Shown here piece by piece: positions 21,041-21,616 of a DNA stretch of 21,616 nt. The position numbers and the translations under genes are program-made. Each line of letters opens with the position of its first letter. Positions within the stretch are counted from its first letter, which is position 1. The notes under the pieces were generated by a model, which saw nothing but the letters and a program-made list of their open reading frames with translations, was not told where the DNA came from and made no database searches. The DNA is from a virus. The DNA is taken from IMG/VR virus record IMGVR_UViG_3300007038_000020, positions 1 to 21,616 of that record. One strand, given 5' to 3'.

Positions 21041-21053
21041 CTCAATATAAAGT
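21041..21053 (-). promoter_or_regulatory. TATA box for the 21022-20108 operon
   Basis: The minus strand reads ACTTTATATTGAG, with core TTTATATT centred about 25 nt before the ATG at 21022, the classical archaeal TATA-to-start distance, so the mRNA is probably leaderless. The preceding GTTAGCCTACCCGTA resembles the element before the 19675 promoter. Confidence 0.65.
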
Positions 21054-21094
21054 TACGGGTAGGCTAACAGCGGGTAGCGTAGAAAGTCGAGGGG

Positions 21095-21616
21095 TTACGA
21101 GTCGGACTCGTCGCCCCACACAGTCCACCCGTCGCGTGGGCGGCGGGCGAACAGGTCGAGGTAGTCGGGTGGACTCGTCGCCTCTACGAGGCGGTAGAAT
21201 TTCTCGGGCTTTGTGGAGTGGTCCGTTCTCTCCGCGAAAAAGTGAGTCCGAACGTCGTTCCTAGCTGTGGAACGGTTCCCCTTTGTGGCAAAGAGGACGT
21301 GTTCGGTCGTGTTCCGGAGGTAGTGTCCCATACCTAAGCGGTCCTCCACCTCGACGCCTCCAGCCCGTTCGTGAGGGAGGTCCTCGGGTTCGTTCTGGAC
21401 TTTCACCCACGTTAGGACGGTCTTTCGGTCGAACCCCCACGCCTCCACGACCTCGAACGCCTCGCGGAGAAACGAGTTCGTCGTCCACAGCCACAAATGG
21501 GCGGACGAGGTGGTAGCCGCCCGGACCTGTGGACCCATACCCGCGACGGTCCCGCTGTGGAGAACGTCGTAGTGGGAGTTCGCCCCTCGACCCGGTCCGG
21601 GGAGGTCGTCGTCGTA
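21095..21616 (-). CDS. MT-A70-type adenine DNA methyltransferase, C-terminal part
   Basis: The frame is open to the right edge and gives 173 residues starting YDDDLPGPGRGANSHYDVL, which normally follows the catalytic DPPW motif; that motif would lie just outside. HLWLWTTNSFLREAFEVVEA, KTVLTWVKVQ, LRNTTEHVLFATKGN and HSTKPEKFYRLVEATSP are typical of the MT-A70 / DNA N6-adenine methyltransferase fold (PF05063), ending RRPRDGWTVWGDE. The enzyme would transfer a methyl group from S-adenosylmethionine to adenine in a target DNA, protecting viral DNA from host restriction or marking it. Site specificity cannot be read from this part. The stop is TAA at 21095. Confidence 0.85.
   Translation of the reverse strand, partial: YDDDLPGPGRGANSHYDVLHSGTVAGMGPQVRAATTSSAHLWLWTTNSFLREAFEVVEAWGFDRKTVLTWVKVQNEPEDLPHERAGGVEVEDRLGMGHYLRNTTEHVLFATKGNRSTARNDVRTHFFAERTDHSTKPEKFYRLVEATSPPDYLDLFARRPRDGWTVWGDESDS

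Noticed and set aside
1-21616. tRNA, rRNA, CRISPR arrays or insertion sequences
   Set aside because: No cloverleaf, rRNA core, regularly spaced repeat array or transposase frame was seen on either strand.

Overview
The window looks like the head and DNA-packaging region of a tailed virus (or provirus) of a haloarchaeon. The predicted proteins are very acidic and rich in Asp and Glu, and GC content is high (about 60% by eye). Genes are tightly packed with ATGA, GTGA or TAATG stop/start overlaps. The promoters are archaeal TATA boxes about 25-30 nt upstream of start codons, so several mRNAs appear leaderless. Recognisable virion genes are a terminase large subunit, a portal fused to a MuF/SPP1-gp7 head-morphogenesis domain, and an XkdF-like prohead protease fused to an acidic coiled-coil scaffold region. 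The next gene runs off the left edge and is, by position, probably the major capsid protein. Lineage is inferred from style; no species can be named.

Almost everything is on the minus strand, so transcription runs from right to left. At 21616-21095 lies the C-terminal part of an MT-A70-type adenine methyltransferase. At 21022-20108 is a leaderless operon of four small proteins. At about 20107-19715 is a non-coding stretch with a perfect 8-bp-arm hairpin. At 19675-16086 is a long operon of small genes, including a ubiquitin-fold protein, a helix-turn-helix protein that is a candidate small terminase, and several zinc-ribbon miniproteins. At 16040-13184 are a small virion-like protein, a Gly/Tyr-rich peptide, a PGDYG-like protein, a zinc-ribbon protein and terL. 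At 13158-8227 about ten accessory genes sit between terL and portal, with two near-duplicate promoters at 12.5 and 12.7 kb. At 8174-3347 are portal-MuF, a 471-aa structural protein and four small genes. At 1882-1 are the protease/scaffold and the putative capsid gene. The only confident plus-strand gene (2022-3140) is inserted between the last two blocks.

The packaging and head genes should act together: the terminase (TerL plus a candidate TerS) docks on the portal, MuF assists head assembly, and the protease/scaffold builds and matures the procapsid. The many small zinc-ribbon and HTH proteins between them have no assigned role, but their arrangement in tight operons suggests co-expression.

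The strongest unexplained signals are these. The tetramer GAGC and its complement GCTC appear to be completely absent, enforced by context-dependent Glu codon choice (GAA before C, otherwise nearly always GAG). A ubiquitin-like protein ends in Gly-Gly-Ile. A 20-nt sequence is identical at the 5' ends of two leaderless genes 19 kb apart, with a relic third copy. A 220-aa protein carries three Cys-His-Cys-His helix-turn-helix repeats.
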